Source: Niveibacterium sp. 24ML
GTDB taxonomy: Bacteria; Pseudomonadota; Gammaproteobacteria; Burkholderiales; Rhodocyclaceae
Direction of reading: 5' to 3'
DNA length: 64,000 nt
Assembly: GCF_026586805.1 (NCBI RefSeq)
Contig: NZ_JAPFHA010000018.1
Coordinates: forward strand, 1 to 64,000
This document shows positions 8,745 to 17,484 of the stretch, piece after piece (position 1 is the stretch's first letter; every line of letters starts with the position of its first letter). A program made the translations under genes and the position numbers. The notes below the pieces were generated by a model, which was given only the letters and a program-made list of their open reading frames with translations, had not been told where the DNA came from and made no database searches.

Positions 8745-11700
8745 GCGCGGTGGCACGCGCAGCGGTTGCGGCGCGGCCTGCGCCGGCCGCGCCAGCGCGT
8801 GCCCGCCCGGCCCAGGGCAGCGCGCAGCGCATGCCGGGGCGACTGGGCGCTGGCCAGCCGCTGGCAATGCCGGTGCGGCGCCGGCTGGAGCAAAGCCTGC
8901 GGGCCGATCTTTCCGCCGTGCGGGTGCATACCGATGCCGCCGCGCAGCGGGCGGCCGAACAGGAGGGCGCCCGTGCCTTCGCCTACGGCAACGACATCGT
9001 GCTCGCGCGTGGCGAGCGGCCCGACGACATCGCCTTGCTCGCGCATGAAGCGGCGCATGTGATCCAGCAGCGCGGCCCGGCGCGGCCACGCGTGCAGCGC
9101 TTGGGCGGCGGCAGCGATGCGCTGGAGGCGGAGGCGAGCCGCGCAAGCGCCGCGGTGGTGGCGGGCACCGGTTTCTCGGTGGTCGGGCGCACCGAGGGCG
9201 CCACGGTGCAGCGCAAGCCGGGCTTGCTGGCGCGTGGTGCGGCGCTGCTCGGTAGCGCGGTCAACACCGTTGTGCAGGCCGGCGCGGATGTGGCAATGGA
9301 TCTGCTGCGCCGCTATGCCCCTGAGTTGGTGCCCTTCATCGAGAAAGGGCCGGCTGGCATCGTCGACTGGCTCAAGGAGAAGGTCACCAGCGGATTCGAG
9401 CGGCTGATTGATAGCGTAATGGCGCCGGTCCGCAGCATTGCCGGTGCAGGCAAGTCGCTGGTGGCGCGCTTTGCGCCAATGATCGCCTGGGTGCAGGAAG
9501 CCGTCGGGAAGATCGCGGCGAATGACTGTTCGCCCTTGCGGCAGGCGGCCGCGAAGATCGAGCAACTTGCAACGCGCTTGCTGCAACCGATCGTCGAGAA
9601 GCTGCAACCCGTGGTCAAGAAGGTCGAGGACCTCTGCAAGGCGCTGTGGGACAAGGTGGGCGCCCCGGTGTGGGGCTGGATCAAGAAGATCGCCAAGCAG
9701 CAGTGGGACAAGATCGAGCAGTTCGCCACCTGGGTGTGGGACAAGTGCGCACCGATCCGCAAGGCGCTTGCCGCGGCGTGGACCTGGGTCAAGAACAAGC
9801 TGGGTATCGGTGAAGGGCCTGAAGGACAGAACGGCATCCTGCAGTGGGTGCAGGGCAAGGTCGAAAAGGTCTGGGATGCGATCAAGCAAGTGCTCGAGCC
9901 CTACAAGAAGCAGATCGCGACCGTCACGGCGGTGGTGGCCGGGCTTGCGATTCTTGCGTCGCCGGCAGGGCCCTTCGTCGTGCTGGCAGCGGCGGTCGTG
10001 GGGGTGGTGCAAGGGGTTCGCTGGATCAAGGCGAACTGGAAGGGCGATCTGGTGGTGCGCGGCCGTGCCTATCTGCAGAACACCCTGCTCCCTAGCCTGC
10101 AGCGCGCCGCACAGCGATTTGGCAGCGGGCTGGTGGGTTTTGCGCGCAGTCTCTCGGGCGCCATCGGTCGCCTGGCCAAGGCTGCCGGCGGTTGGGTGGG
10201 GGCGGCCGCGGGGGTCGGTCTGGCGTTCATCGTGCGTGCCACGCAGTGGGTCGCCGATCAGATTGAAGCGCTTGCGGCCTGGGCCAGCGGCAAGCTCGTC
10301 AGCCTTGCTGATGCGGTGATTGCCGGGTTCACCCTGCTAGGGAGCTTCATTACCCGCGCGATCAACTTCTTCAAGCGCATTGCCAATGTGGTGCTCGACG
10401 TCTGGGGCATCCCTGTCCTGCTGGCCGAGAAGATCTGGGACATGATCCCCAAGTGCATCCGCGACCCCTTCGTGGATTTCCTGATCCCGATCATCCTGCG
10501 CCAGATCGAGCTGTTTGAAGCGCTCGTGCGTGACGGCGAGGCCTGGGCGCGCACCAAGACCGAGATCCGCGCGCTGATCAAGCTGGTGTTCAAGAACCGC
10601 GATCTGATGGGGGCGGTGAAGGCGAGTTTCCGCCTCGTGCTGCGGGTGTTCGACGTGCCGCCCGAGCTGCTGGGCGAACTGATCAGCAAGGCCTTCTCGG
10701 TGTGGGACCGCGTGATGCGCGCGCCGATCGCCTTCGTGCGCAACGCGGTGCGCGCCACCGGCGCCGGCTTCAAGCGCTTCGGCAAGAACATCCTCAGCCA
10801 CCTGGGTTTTGGCATCGAGGGTTGGCTGTTCGGCGAGCTTGCCGAGAAAGGCATCAGTGCGCCAAGAAGCTGGAAAGACCCGATGGCGGTGTTTGGCTTC
10901 GCGCTCGATGTGATGGGCTTGTCGGTGAATCACATCTTCGAATTGCTGAAGAAGCGTTTCGATCCGGCAAAGGTCGCCAAGCTCCAGGTCTGGATGCGCC
11001 GCTTTGGCAGTGCCATCGCGTGGGTGCGCGGCGCGATTGATACCTCCAAGTCGCCGGCCGAGAACACCAAGGGCATCATCGACAAGGCCAAGGAATTTGG
11101 CAGCACGGTGCTGCAGGGCGTGGCCGAATGGGTGGCGGGCAAGGTGGCCGAAGAGATCGCCATCGTCGCGGCCGCGGCGGCGGCGTCCGGCGGTTTGTCG
11201 GAGATCGTCGACATCGCGCGGCGCATCTACAAGGTGTTCAAAACGGTCAAACGCTACGCGCAGCAGATCATCCGCATGGCGATCAGTGCGCTCGACTCGG
11301 CATCCGAAATCGCCAGTGGTGCCATCGACAAGGCCGGTGCGCGGGTGGAAGGGTTGATGCGGCGCGGCATGCCGATCGTGATCGGATTCCTCGCTGAGCA
11401 GGTGGGCCTGGGCGGTGTCGGCAAGAAGATACGCGAGCTGGTGGACGCGATTCGCGCCAAGGTGGATGCGGCGATCCTGTGGCTGATCGACAAGGTGAAG
11501 GGCGCAATCGAGGCGGTGCTGGGGGCGATCAAATCGGCGGTGGCGGCGTTGATTGACTGGTGGCACGAGCGGGTCGACTTCAAGACCAAGTCGGGTGAGT
11601 CGCATTCAATCCAGCTTGAAGGCGAACCGCCGCACGTGAAAGTGATGGTGCACAGCGACGTCACCAACCTGAACGCGACGATTGGGGAAATCGATGATCC

Positions 11701-12430
11701 GGGTCTCAAAGCATCGGCTACGGTCAAACGCGACGAGATCGCAACGCTGATGGGCGATCTGAAGACGATCAACGCGATCAAGCCGGAGGACGCGAAACCG
11801 GCCGATATCGAGCGTGGCAAAGCCAAGAAACAGGCGCTCTACGAAGCGATGGATGCTGTCGCGAAGATCCTGGTTGATGCCGGCGTGCTCGATGGCCTGT
11901 CAGCTGATGACGTGCCCAAGCAGTCGCCTTCTTACGGAGGCCTCCAGGCGAGCAAAATCGTGCCGGGTGAATCGCTGGGCGGTCGCAGCATGGTCATCAA
12001 TGGGCTGACGAAACAGAACGCGGGCGACGGTTCCGCAACCGGGTCGGCGCCGAACGCCAAGGTTTGGGATCTGATCCGAAAAGTGCATGGCCAGCGCTAT
12101 GTGCAGGGGCATTTGCTCAACGCAAAGCTGGGCGGCCCCGGCGGTTCCTTGTCGAACCTTTCGCCGATTACGTCATCGGCAAACGGCCTGCACAAGAATC
12201 GCGCCGAGGTCGACGTCAAACAGTTGGTGCTCAGCGAGAAGAAGATCCTGCGCTACTCGGTGCAGGTGAACTACCCCGGCGGCAGTCCAAGCGACATCTT
12301 TGATGAACTCGCCACCAGTCTTTCTGTGGAGTGGCAGCAATTGCGGGCCAAGAAGAAGGGCGGGGGCGTCAGTTTCACGCCGTTTGGGCCAACGCTGTCG
12401 GTGTCGATTCCGAATCCTCAACCCACCTAG
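8741..12430 (+). CDS. DUF4157 (eCIS_core) protein with C-terminal nuclease-like domain, candidate cargo toxin
   Basis: Protein of 1229 residues. The N-terminus carries a DUF4157/eCIS_core domain ending in AHEAAHVIQQRG, with the zinc-protease signature at His102-Glu103-His106. Published surveys found this domain fused to many eCIS-linked toxins. Residues about 150-1000 are a long helical region rich in Trp/Lys amphipathic segments, with hydrophobic Gly/Ala stretches near 390-425 and 480-500, like a tape-measure or membrane-interacting segment. The last ~120 residues contain GHLLNAKLGGPG (His1124), NLSPIT (Asn1139) and an Asn-rich end, matching the layout of DNA/RNA non-specific endonucleases of the His-Me finger type. 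No obvious immunity gene follows. The nuclease call is by motif only. Confidence 0.75.
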   Translation: MSAVARAAVAARPAPAAPARARPAQGSAQRMPGRLGAGQPLAMPVRRRLEQSLRADLSAVRVHTDAAAQRAAEQEGARAFAYGNDIVLARGERPDDIALLAHEAAHVIQQRGPARPRVQRLGGGSDALEAEASRASAAVVAGTGFSVVGRTEGATVQRKPGLLARGAALLGSAVNTVVQAGADVAMDLLRRYAPELVPFIEKGPAGIVDWLKEKVTSGFERLIDSVMAPVRSIAGAGKSLVARFAPMIAWVQEAVGKIAANDCSPLRQAAAKIEQLATRLLQPIVEKLQPVVKKVEDLCKALWDKVGAPVWGWIKKIAKQQWDKIEQFATWVWDKCAPIRKALAAAWTWVKNKLGIGEGPEGQNGILQWVQGKVEKVWDAIKQVLEPYKKQIATVTAVVAGLAILASPAGPFVVLAAAVVGVVQGVRWIKANWKGDLVVRGRAYLQNTLLPSLQRAAQRFGSGLVGFARSLSGAIGRLAKAAGGWVGAAAGVGLAFIVRATQWVADQIEALAAWASGKLVSLADAVIAGFTLLGSFITRAINFFKRIANVVLDVWGIPVLLAEKIWDMIPKCIRDPFVDFLIPIILRQIELFEALVRDGEAWARTKTEIRALIKLVFKNRDLMGAVKASFRLVLRVFDVPPELLGELISKAFSVWDRVMRAPIAFVRNAVRATGAGFKRFGKNILSHLGFGIEGWLFGELAEKGISAPRSWKDPMAVFGFALDVMGLSVNHIFELLKKRFDPAKVAKLQVWMRRFGSAIAWVRGAIDTSKSPAENTKGIIDKAKEFGSTVLQGVAEWVAGKVAEEIAIVAAAAAASGGLSEIVDIARRIYKVFKTVKRYAQQIIRMAISALDSASEIASGAIDKAGARVEGLMRRGMPIVIGFLAEQVGLGGVGKKIRELVDAIRAKVDAAILWLIDKVKGAIEAVLGAIKSAVAALIDWWHERVDFKTKSGESHSIQLEGEPPHVKVMVHSDVTNLNATIGEIDDPGLKASATVKRDEIATLMGDLKTINAIKPEDAKPADIERGKAKKQALYEAMDAVAKILVDAGVLDGLSADDVPKQSPSYGGLQASKIVPGESLGGRSMVINGLTKQNAGDGSATGSAPNAKVWDLIRKVHGQRYVQGHLLNAKLGGPGGSLSNLSPITSSANGLHKNRAEVDVKQLVLSEKKILRYSVQVNYPGGSPSDIFDELATSLSVEWQQLRAKKKGGGVSFTPFGPTLSVSIPNPQPT

Positions 12431-12476
12431 GCGTTCTTCCGGATTCGAATGGTGATGCCGGAACCTCATTGAAGAA

Positions 12477-12482
12477 AAGGAG
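12477..12482 (+). promoter_or_regulatory. Strong ribosome binding site of the patatin-like gene
   Basis: AAGGAG lies 6 bases before the ATG at 12489. It is the best Shine-Dalgarno match in the eCIS block, where the other genes rely largely on overlapping stops. The patatin gene is therefore translated independently of the gene upstream. Confidence 0.7.
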
Positions 12483-12488
12483 CAAACC

Positions 12489-13814
12489 ATGCCTCAAACC
12501 GCAAGCGACTTCATCGTGCGCGTTGAGCCTGTTCTGACTGAGTTACGGGCCAAGGGCCTTCACCAGCGCGTCTACAGCGACGTGATCGACGACGCCGGTC
12601 ACCAGTATGTCGATCTGGTGATGGAAGGCGGCGGCGTGCTGGGCGTGGCGCTGCTGGGCTATGTCTATGTGCTGGAGCAAGCGGGCCTGCGCTTTTCCGG
12701 CCTCGGTGGCGCGTCGGCCGGGTCGATCACCGCGCTGGCGCTCGCCGCGCTTGGCGCGCCCGCGGTGGCCAAGAGCGAACGCCTGACCGAGATCGTCGCC
12801 AACATGCCGATGGAGAGTTTCGTTGACGGCAAGGACGACGAGGATGACGACGCGCCGGACTTCATCAACACCATGCTCAAGCGACCGGGGCTCGCGAAGG
12901 GTTTGTGGAAGGCGATGCAGGTGGTCGACAACATGAACGAGATTCATGGCCTCAACCGTGGTGCGCGTTTCCACGCCTGGATGCGCGACATCGTCCTGGG
13001 CGATGCGGTCGCCAGCACCACCGCGCTGCGCCGCCTGATGGGCACCACCCCTGCCGGATGGCGGCTGCGCGACGGCACGCGGCATCGGGCTTCGCAACTG
13101 GAAGGGCGCGATGCGCTGCCACCGCTTGATCCGGCAAAGGATTACCTGTGCGTCGTGGCGGCCGACATTGCAACCGAGACCAAGGTGGAGTTCCCCCGCA
13201 TGGCGGACCTGTACTGGGCCGACGTGGGCGCGGTGAACCCGGCGGACTATGCACGCTGCTCGATGTCGATTCCCTTGTTCTTCGCCCCGGTGCGCGTGCC
13301 GCTGGCGCTGCGCGATGCGGCGCATGTGAAGCGCTGGGAGGACATGGCGGGCCTGGTGGCCGACGACAACATCGGTTTCCCGCCGCCCGAGGCGGTGTTC
13401 GTGGACGGCGGTGTGCTGTCGAACTTCCCGATCGATGCCTTCCACAGCACCCACAAGGTGCCGACGCGGCCGACCTTTGGCGTGAAGCTGCAATGGGATG
13501 AACGCGCCCACACCATTACCGGGCCGCTCAAGCTGATCACGCAGACCTTCAATGCCTCGCGTCACTGCCTTGATTACGAGTTCATCCGCAAGAACCCGGA
13601 CTTCAGGCAACTGGTGGCCTACATCGACACCGCCGATCACGACTGGCTCAACTTCCGGCTCAGCGACGAGGCCAAGCTCGACCTTTTCGAGCGTGGCGCG
13701 AAAGCGGCGCTCGATTTCCTTGAAGGCTTCGACTGGGAGCGTTACAAGGACACCCGCGCCAGCCTCATCGGCGCCTACCAGGAATCCTGGCGGCCGCAGA
13801 CGGTCCAAGTCTGA
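12489..13814 (+). CDS. Patatin-like phospholipase, possible eCIS effector
   Basis: Protein of 441 residues of the patatin-like phospholipase family, which uses a Ser-Asp dyad to hydrolyse membrane lipids. The oxyanion-type glycine run is at 46-51 (EGGGVLG), the nucleophile elbow GASAG has Ser76, and the catalytic Asp is Asp306 in DGGVLSNFP. No signal peptide or transmembrane segment is evident, consistent with a cytoplasmic or particle-loaded protein. It is 58 bases after the candidate toxin and ends the eCIS block, facing ptsI. Delivery by the particle is inference from position. Confidence 0.8.
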   Translation: MPQTASDFIVRVEPVLTELRAKGLHQRVYSDVIDDAGHQYVDLVMEGGGVLGVALLGYVYVLEQAGLRFSGLGGASAGSITALALAALGAPAVAKSERLTEIVANMPMESFVDGKDDEDDDAPDFINTMLKRPGLAKGLWKAMQVVDNMNEIHGLNRGARFHAWMRDIVLGDAVASTTALRRLMGTTPAGWRLRDGTRHRASQLEGRDALPPLDPAKDYLCVVAADIATETKVEFPRMADLYWADVGAVNPADYARCSMSIPLFFAPVRVPLALRDAAHVKRWEDMAGLVADDNIGFPPPEAVFVDGGVLSNFPIDAFHSTHKVPTRPTFGVKLQWDERAHTITGPLKLITQTFNASRHCLDYEFIRKNPDFRQLVAYIDTADHDWLNFRLSDEAKLDLFERGAKAALDFLEGFDWERYKDTRASLIGAYQESWRPQTVQV

Positions 13815-13827
13815 GTGGGTGTGGCGG

Positions 13828-13847
13828 GCCCCGCAGCGGTGCGGGGC
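13828..13847. terminator. Hairpin between convergent genes
   Basis: GCCCCGCA and TGCGGGGC pair perfectly (8 bp) around the loop GCGG. It lies between the patatin-like gene and ptsI and touches the ptsI stop codon. There is no T-run, so an intrinsic terminator is only probable; its placement would serve both strands. Confidence 0.5.
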
Positions 13848-15595
13848 TAGAGCCGCTCGATCGCTTCGCGCACCTTGTCCGGTTCGTCGAGCTTCATCAG
13901 CTTGCCGACCTTGAGCCCGAGTTCCACCGTGTGGGCGCGCAGGATTTCCTGTTTGACTTCGAGGATCTGCGCCGGGTGCATCGAGAAGTCGCGCAGGCCC
14001 ATGCCCAGCAGCAGGCGGGTGTTGGCAATGTCGCCCGCCATTTCGCCGCACACCGATACCGGTACGTTGGCGCGCAGGCCGGTCTGGATCGTGCGGTGGA
14101 TCAGCATCAGCACCGCCGGGTGCCACGGGTCGTAGAGGTGTGAGACGGCTGCGTCGGTGCGGTCGATCGCCAGGGTGTACTGGATCAGGTCGTTGGTGCC
14201 GATCGAGAGGAAGTCGAGCTTGCGCGCGAACAGACCGACGGATAGCGCTGCGGCGGGGATTTCGATCATGCCGCCGACCGGCACCGCGTCATCGAACTTG
14301 ATCTTCTCGGTGCGCAGTTCGCTCTTGGCGCGCTCGATCATCGCGATCGATTGGGTGATCTCGTCCAGCGTGGCGAGCATCGGCAGCATGATCTTCAATT
14401 GCCCGTGCACCGATGCGCGCAGCAAGGCGCGCAGTTGCGTCATGAACATGCGCGGTTCGGCGAGGCAGTAGCGGATGGCGCGCAGGCCGAGCGCCGGGTT
14501 CTGGTCGCTATGCAGTTCCATGCCGCGCAGCGCCTTGTCGGCGCCAATGTCGAGCGTGCGGATGGTGACCGACTTGCCGGGCAGGGCCTTGAGCACACTG
14601 CGGTAGGCTTCGTACTGCTCGTCTTCGTCGGGCAACTCGTCGCGGCCCATGAAGAGGAATTCGGTGCGGAACAGGCCGACGCCGTCGGCTTCGACTTCGC
14701 GCACGCCTTGCGCGTCGCGCGGCAGTTCGATGTTGCCCTTGATCTGCACGCGCTCGCCATCCAGCGTGCGCGCGGTGGCGCCGGTGATGCGCTTGAGCTT
14801 TGTGCGTTCGAGCTCAAGCTGCTCCTGGCGGATGCGGTACTCCTCGAGCACCCGCTCGTCGGGTGCAACGATCACGACACCGCGCGTGCCATCGACAATC
14901 AGTACGTCGCCGTCGTGCACCGTATGGCGCACATGCTGCAGGCCAACCACCGCCGGGATCGCGAGACTGCGCGCGACGATGGCGGTATGCGAGGTAGAGC
15001 CGCCGATGTCGGTGACGAAACCGGCGATCTGTGCATCCTTGAAGTGGATCGTGTCCGACGGCGACAGGTCGTGTGCCACGACGATGGTGGCAAAGCCGTC
15101 ACGCCGCTTCTGTGGCACATAGCCGGGGTGGCCGAGCAGGCTTTTCACCAGGCGCTCGACCAGTTGCACGACATCGGCTTTGCGTTCGCGCAGGTAGGCG
15201 TCTTCGATCGCGTCGAACTGCTCGACCAGCACTTCCATCTGCTGCACCAGCGCCCATTCGGCATTGCAGCGCCGGGTGCGGATATGCGAGCGGGCCTCGT
15301 CGATCAGCAGCGGGTCGCGCAGCAGCGCCATCTGCAGGTCGACGAACACAGCCACTTCCGAGGCGGCGGCGCTGGGCGTCTGGCGCAGGACATCGAGTTC
15401 AGCGCCGACCGAGGCCACCGCGTCGTCGAGCCGGCTCAGCTCCTTCGGGACGGCCTTGGGCGAGACCACATAGTGGTGGACTTCAAGCAAGGCATGGGAA
15501 ATCAGGTGTGCGTAGCCGATCGCAATGCCGTGCGAGACGGGCAGCCCGTGCAGCGCGAACGAAACCGATTCGGGCTTGGCCACCGTCGCCGGCAT
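13847..15595 (-). CDS. ptsI: PTS enzyme I (phosphoenolpyruvate-protein phosphotransferase)
   Basis: Protein of 582 residues, normal for enzyme I. It takes phosphate from phosphoenolpyruvate onto a histidine and passes it to HPr. The phosphorylated histidine is His203 in GGSTSHTAI. The C-terminal PEP-binding barrel shows IGTNDLIQYTLAIDR and VCGEMAGD. The start overlaps the stop of ptsH by one base (TAATG). No sugar permease genes are near, so with EIIA and HPr this looks like a regulatory PTS as in other betaproteobacteria. Confidence 0.95.
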   Translation of the reverse strand: MPATVAKPESVSFALHGLPVSHGIAIGYAHLISHALLEVHHYVVSPKAVPKELSRLDDAVASVGAELDVLRQTPSAAASEVAVFVDLQMALLRDPLLIDEARSHIRTRRCNAEWALVQQMEVLVEQFDAIEDAYLRERKADVVQLVERLVKSLLGHPGYVPQKRRDGFATIVVAHDLSPSDTIHFKDAQIAGFVTDIGGSTSHTAIVARSLAIPAVVGLQHVRHTVHDGDVLIVDGTRGVVIVAPDERVLEEYRIRQEQLELERTKLKRITGATARTLDGERVQIKGNIELPRDAQGVREVEADGVGLFRTEFLFMGRDELPDEDEQYEAYRSVLKALPGKSVTIRTLDIGADKALRGMELHSDQNPALGLRAIRYCLAEPRMFMTQLRALLRASVHGQLKIMLPMLATLDEITQSIAMIERAKSELRTEKIKFDDAVPVGGMIEIPAAALSVGLFARKLDFLSIGTNDLIQYTLAIDRTDAAVSHLYDPWHPAVLMLIHRTIQTGLRANVPVSVCGEMAGDIANTRLLLGMGLRDFSMHPAQILEVKQEILRAHTVELGLKVGKLMKLDEPDKVREAIERL

Positions 15596-15864
15596 TACTC
15601 GGACTCACCAAAGCGGTTGGCCACCAGTGCCACCAGAGCCTGCATGGCAACGTCGGCATCGCAGCCTTCGGTTTCGATCGTGACTTTCGAGCCCTTGCCG
15701 GCGGCCAGCATCATGACGCCCATGATGCTCTTGGCGTTGACGCGGCGGCCGTTACGTTCGAGCCAGACTTCCGACTCATGCCCGCTGGCAACCTGCGTGA
15801 GCTTGGCCGAGGCGCGTGCATGCAGGCCGAGCTTGTTGATGATTTCAACTTCAGTTTTTGGCAT
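15595..15864 (-). CDS. ptsH: Phosphocarrier protein HPr
   Basis: Protein of 89 residues. The catalytic histidine is His15 in LGLHARAS and the regulatory serine Ser46 in NAKSIMG is conserved. The latter is the target of HPr kinase in organisms that have one, so an hprK elsewhere in the genome is expected. The gene overlaps the 3' end of the EIIA gene by 14 bases and is coupled to ptsI. Confidence 0.95.
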   Translation of the reverse strand: MPKTEVEIINKLGLHARASAKLTQVASGHESEVWLERNGRRVNAKSIMGVMMLAAGKGSKVTIETEGCDADVAMQALVALVANRFGESE

Positions 15865-16258
15865 CGCGATCCACTTTCATGTGCAACACGCCATCGCATC
15901 CGCCAGCGATCGCCTTGGTGATCACGGTCTGGATGTCGTTCTTTTCGCGGTAGGTCAGGATCCGCAGCAGCATCGGCAGATTCGCGCCGGCCAGTCCTTC
16001 TACGGATCCGGGCTTGAGCAGCTTGAGTGCGATGTTGCTGGGGGTGGCCCCGAAGATGTCAGTCAGCACGATGACGCCGTCGCCGCTATCAACGGTGGCC
16101 ATCAGGGTGCGTGCTGTCGGCAGGGCGTCCAACGGGTCGTCGGCGGCCGACACGCCAAGCTGCGCGATCTGCAGCGGCCGGCGGTTGAGGACATGACAAG
16201 CGCATTGTATCAGCGACTCGCCAAGGGTTCCGTGAGTGACAAGGAAGATTCCGAGCAT
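15851..16258 (-). CDS. PTS EIIA component, mannose (EIIA-Man) family
   Basis: Protein of 135 residues starting MLGIFLVTHG, with the phosphorylated histidine at position 9. TDIFGATPSN is typical of the fold. The start at 16258 follows GGAG on the minus strand; a longer upstream reading gives an unrelated arginine-rich extension and is rejected. It stands without IIB, IIC and IID partners nearby, as is usual for the betaproteobacterial regulatory EIIA that senses carbon or nitrogen state. Transcribed with ptsH and ptsI. Confidence 0.9.
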   Translation of the reverse strand: MLGIFLVTHGTLGESLIQCACHVLNRRPLQIAQLGVSAADDPLDALPTARTLMATVDSGDGVIVLTDIFGATPSNIALKLLKPGSVEGLAGANLPMLLRILTYREKNDIQTVITKAIAGGCDGVLHMKVDRDAKN

Positions 16259-16323
16259 GCCTGTCTCCGATCGGCGACGCCGAACTAGCCGATGGATTCT
16301 AACCGCAGCACGCCGCCTGTGCC

Positions 16324-17361
16324 TCAGTCGACCAGGCGGTCGGGCCGGGTTTCGCCCAGCCATTCGATGCGGCGTGCCAGCGCATTGGTGACGACGATGT
16401 GCCCTTGGGCATCGACGCGCAGCGCATGTTCGATGCCGAAGGCGGCCACGCGTTCGCGCCAGTGCTCGCCGTCGATGAAGGCGGGCTTGCTGGCGGCATC
16501 CGAGAGCGTGCCGGCGCGCGGCCTGGCGGTGATCAGGATCGTCAGGCTCTGGGTCTGCGTGGCCGGCCGGCCGGTGCGGGGGTCGATCAGGTGGCAGAAG
16601 CGCTGGCCGTCTCGCTCGAAGAAGCGCTGGTAATCGCCTGAGGTGCCGATCGCTTCGCCATCCTTGAGCGGCAGCGCGGCCAGGGCGCCGCCGCCGCGCG
16701 GGTTCTGGATCCCCACCTTCCAGGGCTGGTCACCCTTGGCGCCAAGTGCCAGCACGTTGCCGCCGATATTTACCAGGGCGTTGTGCACGCCACGGGCCTT
16801 GAGCAGTTCGGCCGCCTTGTCCAGCGCCCAGCCCTTGGCATAGCCGCCGAGGTCAAGCTGCACCGCCTTGTTGCGGCTGCGTACTTGCGAGCCTTCGATC
16901 GTCAGGTCGGCCATCGACGGCCGGGCGGAAACTACTGCCTGCAGTGCGGCGGCGTCGGGGCTGGTCGGCTCGAACTGGTCGCGGTGAAAGCCCCACAGGC
17001 CGATCAGCTTGCCGATTGCCGGGTCGAACAACTGCCCGCCGCGGGCGCTGAGCGCCTGGGCCTCGCTCAGCATGCCGGCCAGTTCGGGTGATACGGTGGC
17101 GACCTCGCCGCGCGCAATCGTTTCGTTCACCGCTGTCAGTTCAGAGGGTTGCCAGCCGTGGTAGCTGCGGTGCATGCGATCGAACTCGCGCAGCACTGCG
17201 CCGACCGCATCGCGGGCCTGCGCTTCAGGCACGCCCCAGGTGGTGACTTCGACACGTGTGCCGAAGACGAAGGATTCTTCATGGTGGGTGCCTTGGCGGC
17301 CGCAGCCGGCCAGGCCGGCCAGCACCAGCAAGGCGAGGGTCAGGTGAAGTCGAAGGCGCAC
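16324..17361 (-). CDS. apbE: FAD:protein FMN transferase, lipoprotein (ApbE family)
   Basis: Protein of 345 residues with a lipoprotein signal (lipobox LAGC, Cys20), so probably anchored in the periplasm. ApbE attaches FMN from FAD to threonines of flavoproteins such as the Rnf/Nqr subunits. The family core GGYAKGWALDKA, followed by NIGGNVLALG, and later TSGDYQRFFE and HLIDPRTGRP are all present. The start is GTG. It sits between gshB and the EIIA gene on the same strand. No Rnf or Nqr genes are in the window, so the substrate is unknown. Confidence 0.9.
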   Translation of the reverse strand: MRLRLHLTLALLVLAGLAGCGRQGTHHEESFVFGTRVEVTTWGVPEAQARDAVGAVLREFDRMHRSYHGWQPSELTAVNETIARGEVATVSPELAGMLSEAQALSARGGQLFDPAIGKLIGLWGFHRDQFEPTSPDAAALQAVVSARPSMADLTIEGSQVRSRNKAVQLDLGGYAKGWALDKAAELLKARGVHNALVNIGGNVLALGAKGDQPWKVGIQNPRGGGALAALPLKDGEAIGTSGDYQRFFERDGQRFCHLIDPRTGRPATQTQSLTILITARPRAGTLSDAASKPAFIDGEHWRERVAAFGIEHALRVDAQGHIVVTNALARRIEWLGETRPDRLVD

Positions 17362-17405
17362 GCGTGGGTCTCGGGGGGAGGCGGACGCATCACTTTACCG
17401 CGTGT

Positions 17406-17435
17406 GGCGGGGCGCTTGCGGGCACCCGCCCCGCC
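17406..17435 (-). terminator. GC-rich hairpin after gshB
   Basis: GGCGGGGCG (17406-17414) and CGCCCCGCC (17427-17435) pair perfectly. It lies in the 123-base gap between the gshB stop and the apbE start. There is no T-run on the minus strand, so it may be an attenuating structure rather than a full terminator. Confidence 0.35.
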
Positions 17436-17484
17436 GCCCGCGCCGGGCCTGATCTGAATCAGACCGACCGCGCAGGCACCGGCC

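Noticed and set aside
6750-9146. 798-residue antisense open frame
   Set aside because: It is the shadow of the ATPase and toxin genes in GC-rich DNA; composition is Arg/Gln/His-rich and no family is recognisable.
14351-16288. 645-residue plus-strand open frame opposite ptsI-ptsH
   Set aside because: The minus strand has three clear PTS genes; the frame is a codon-bias shadow.
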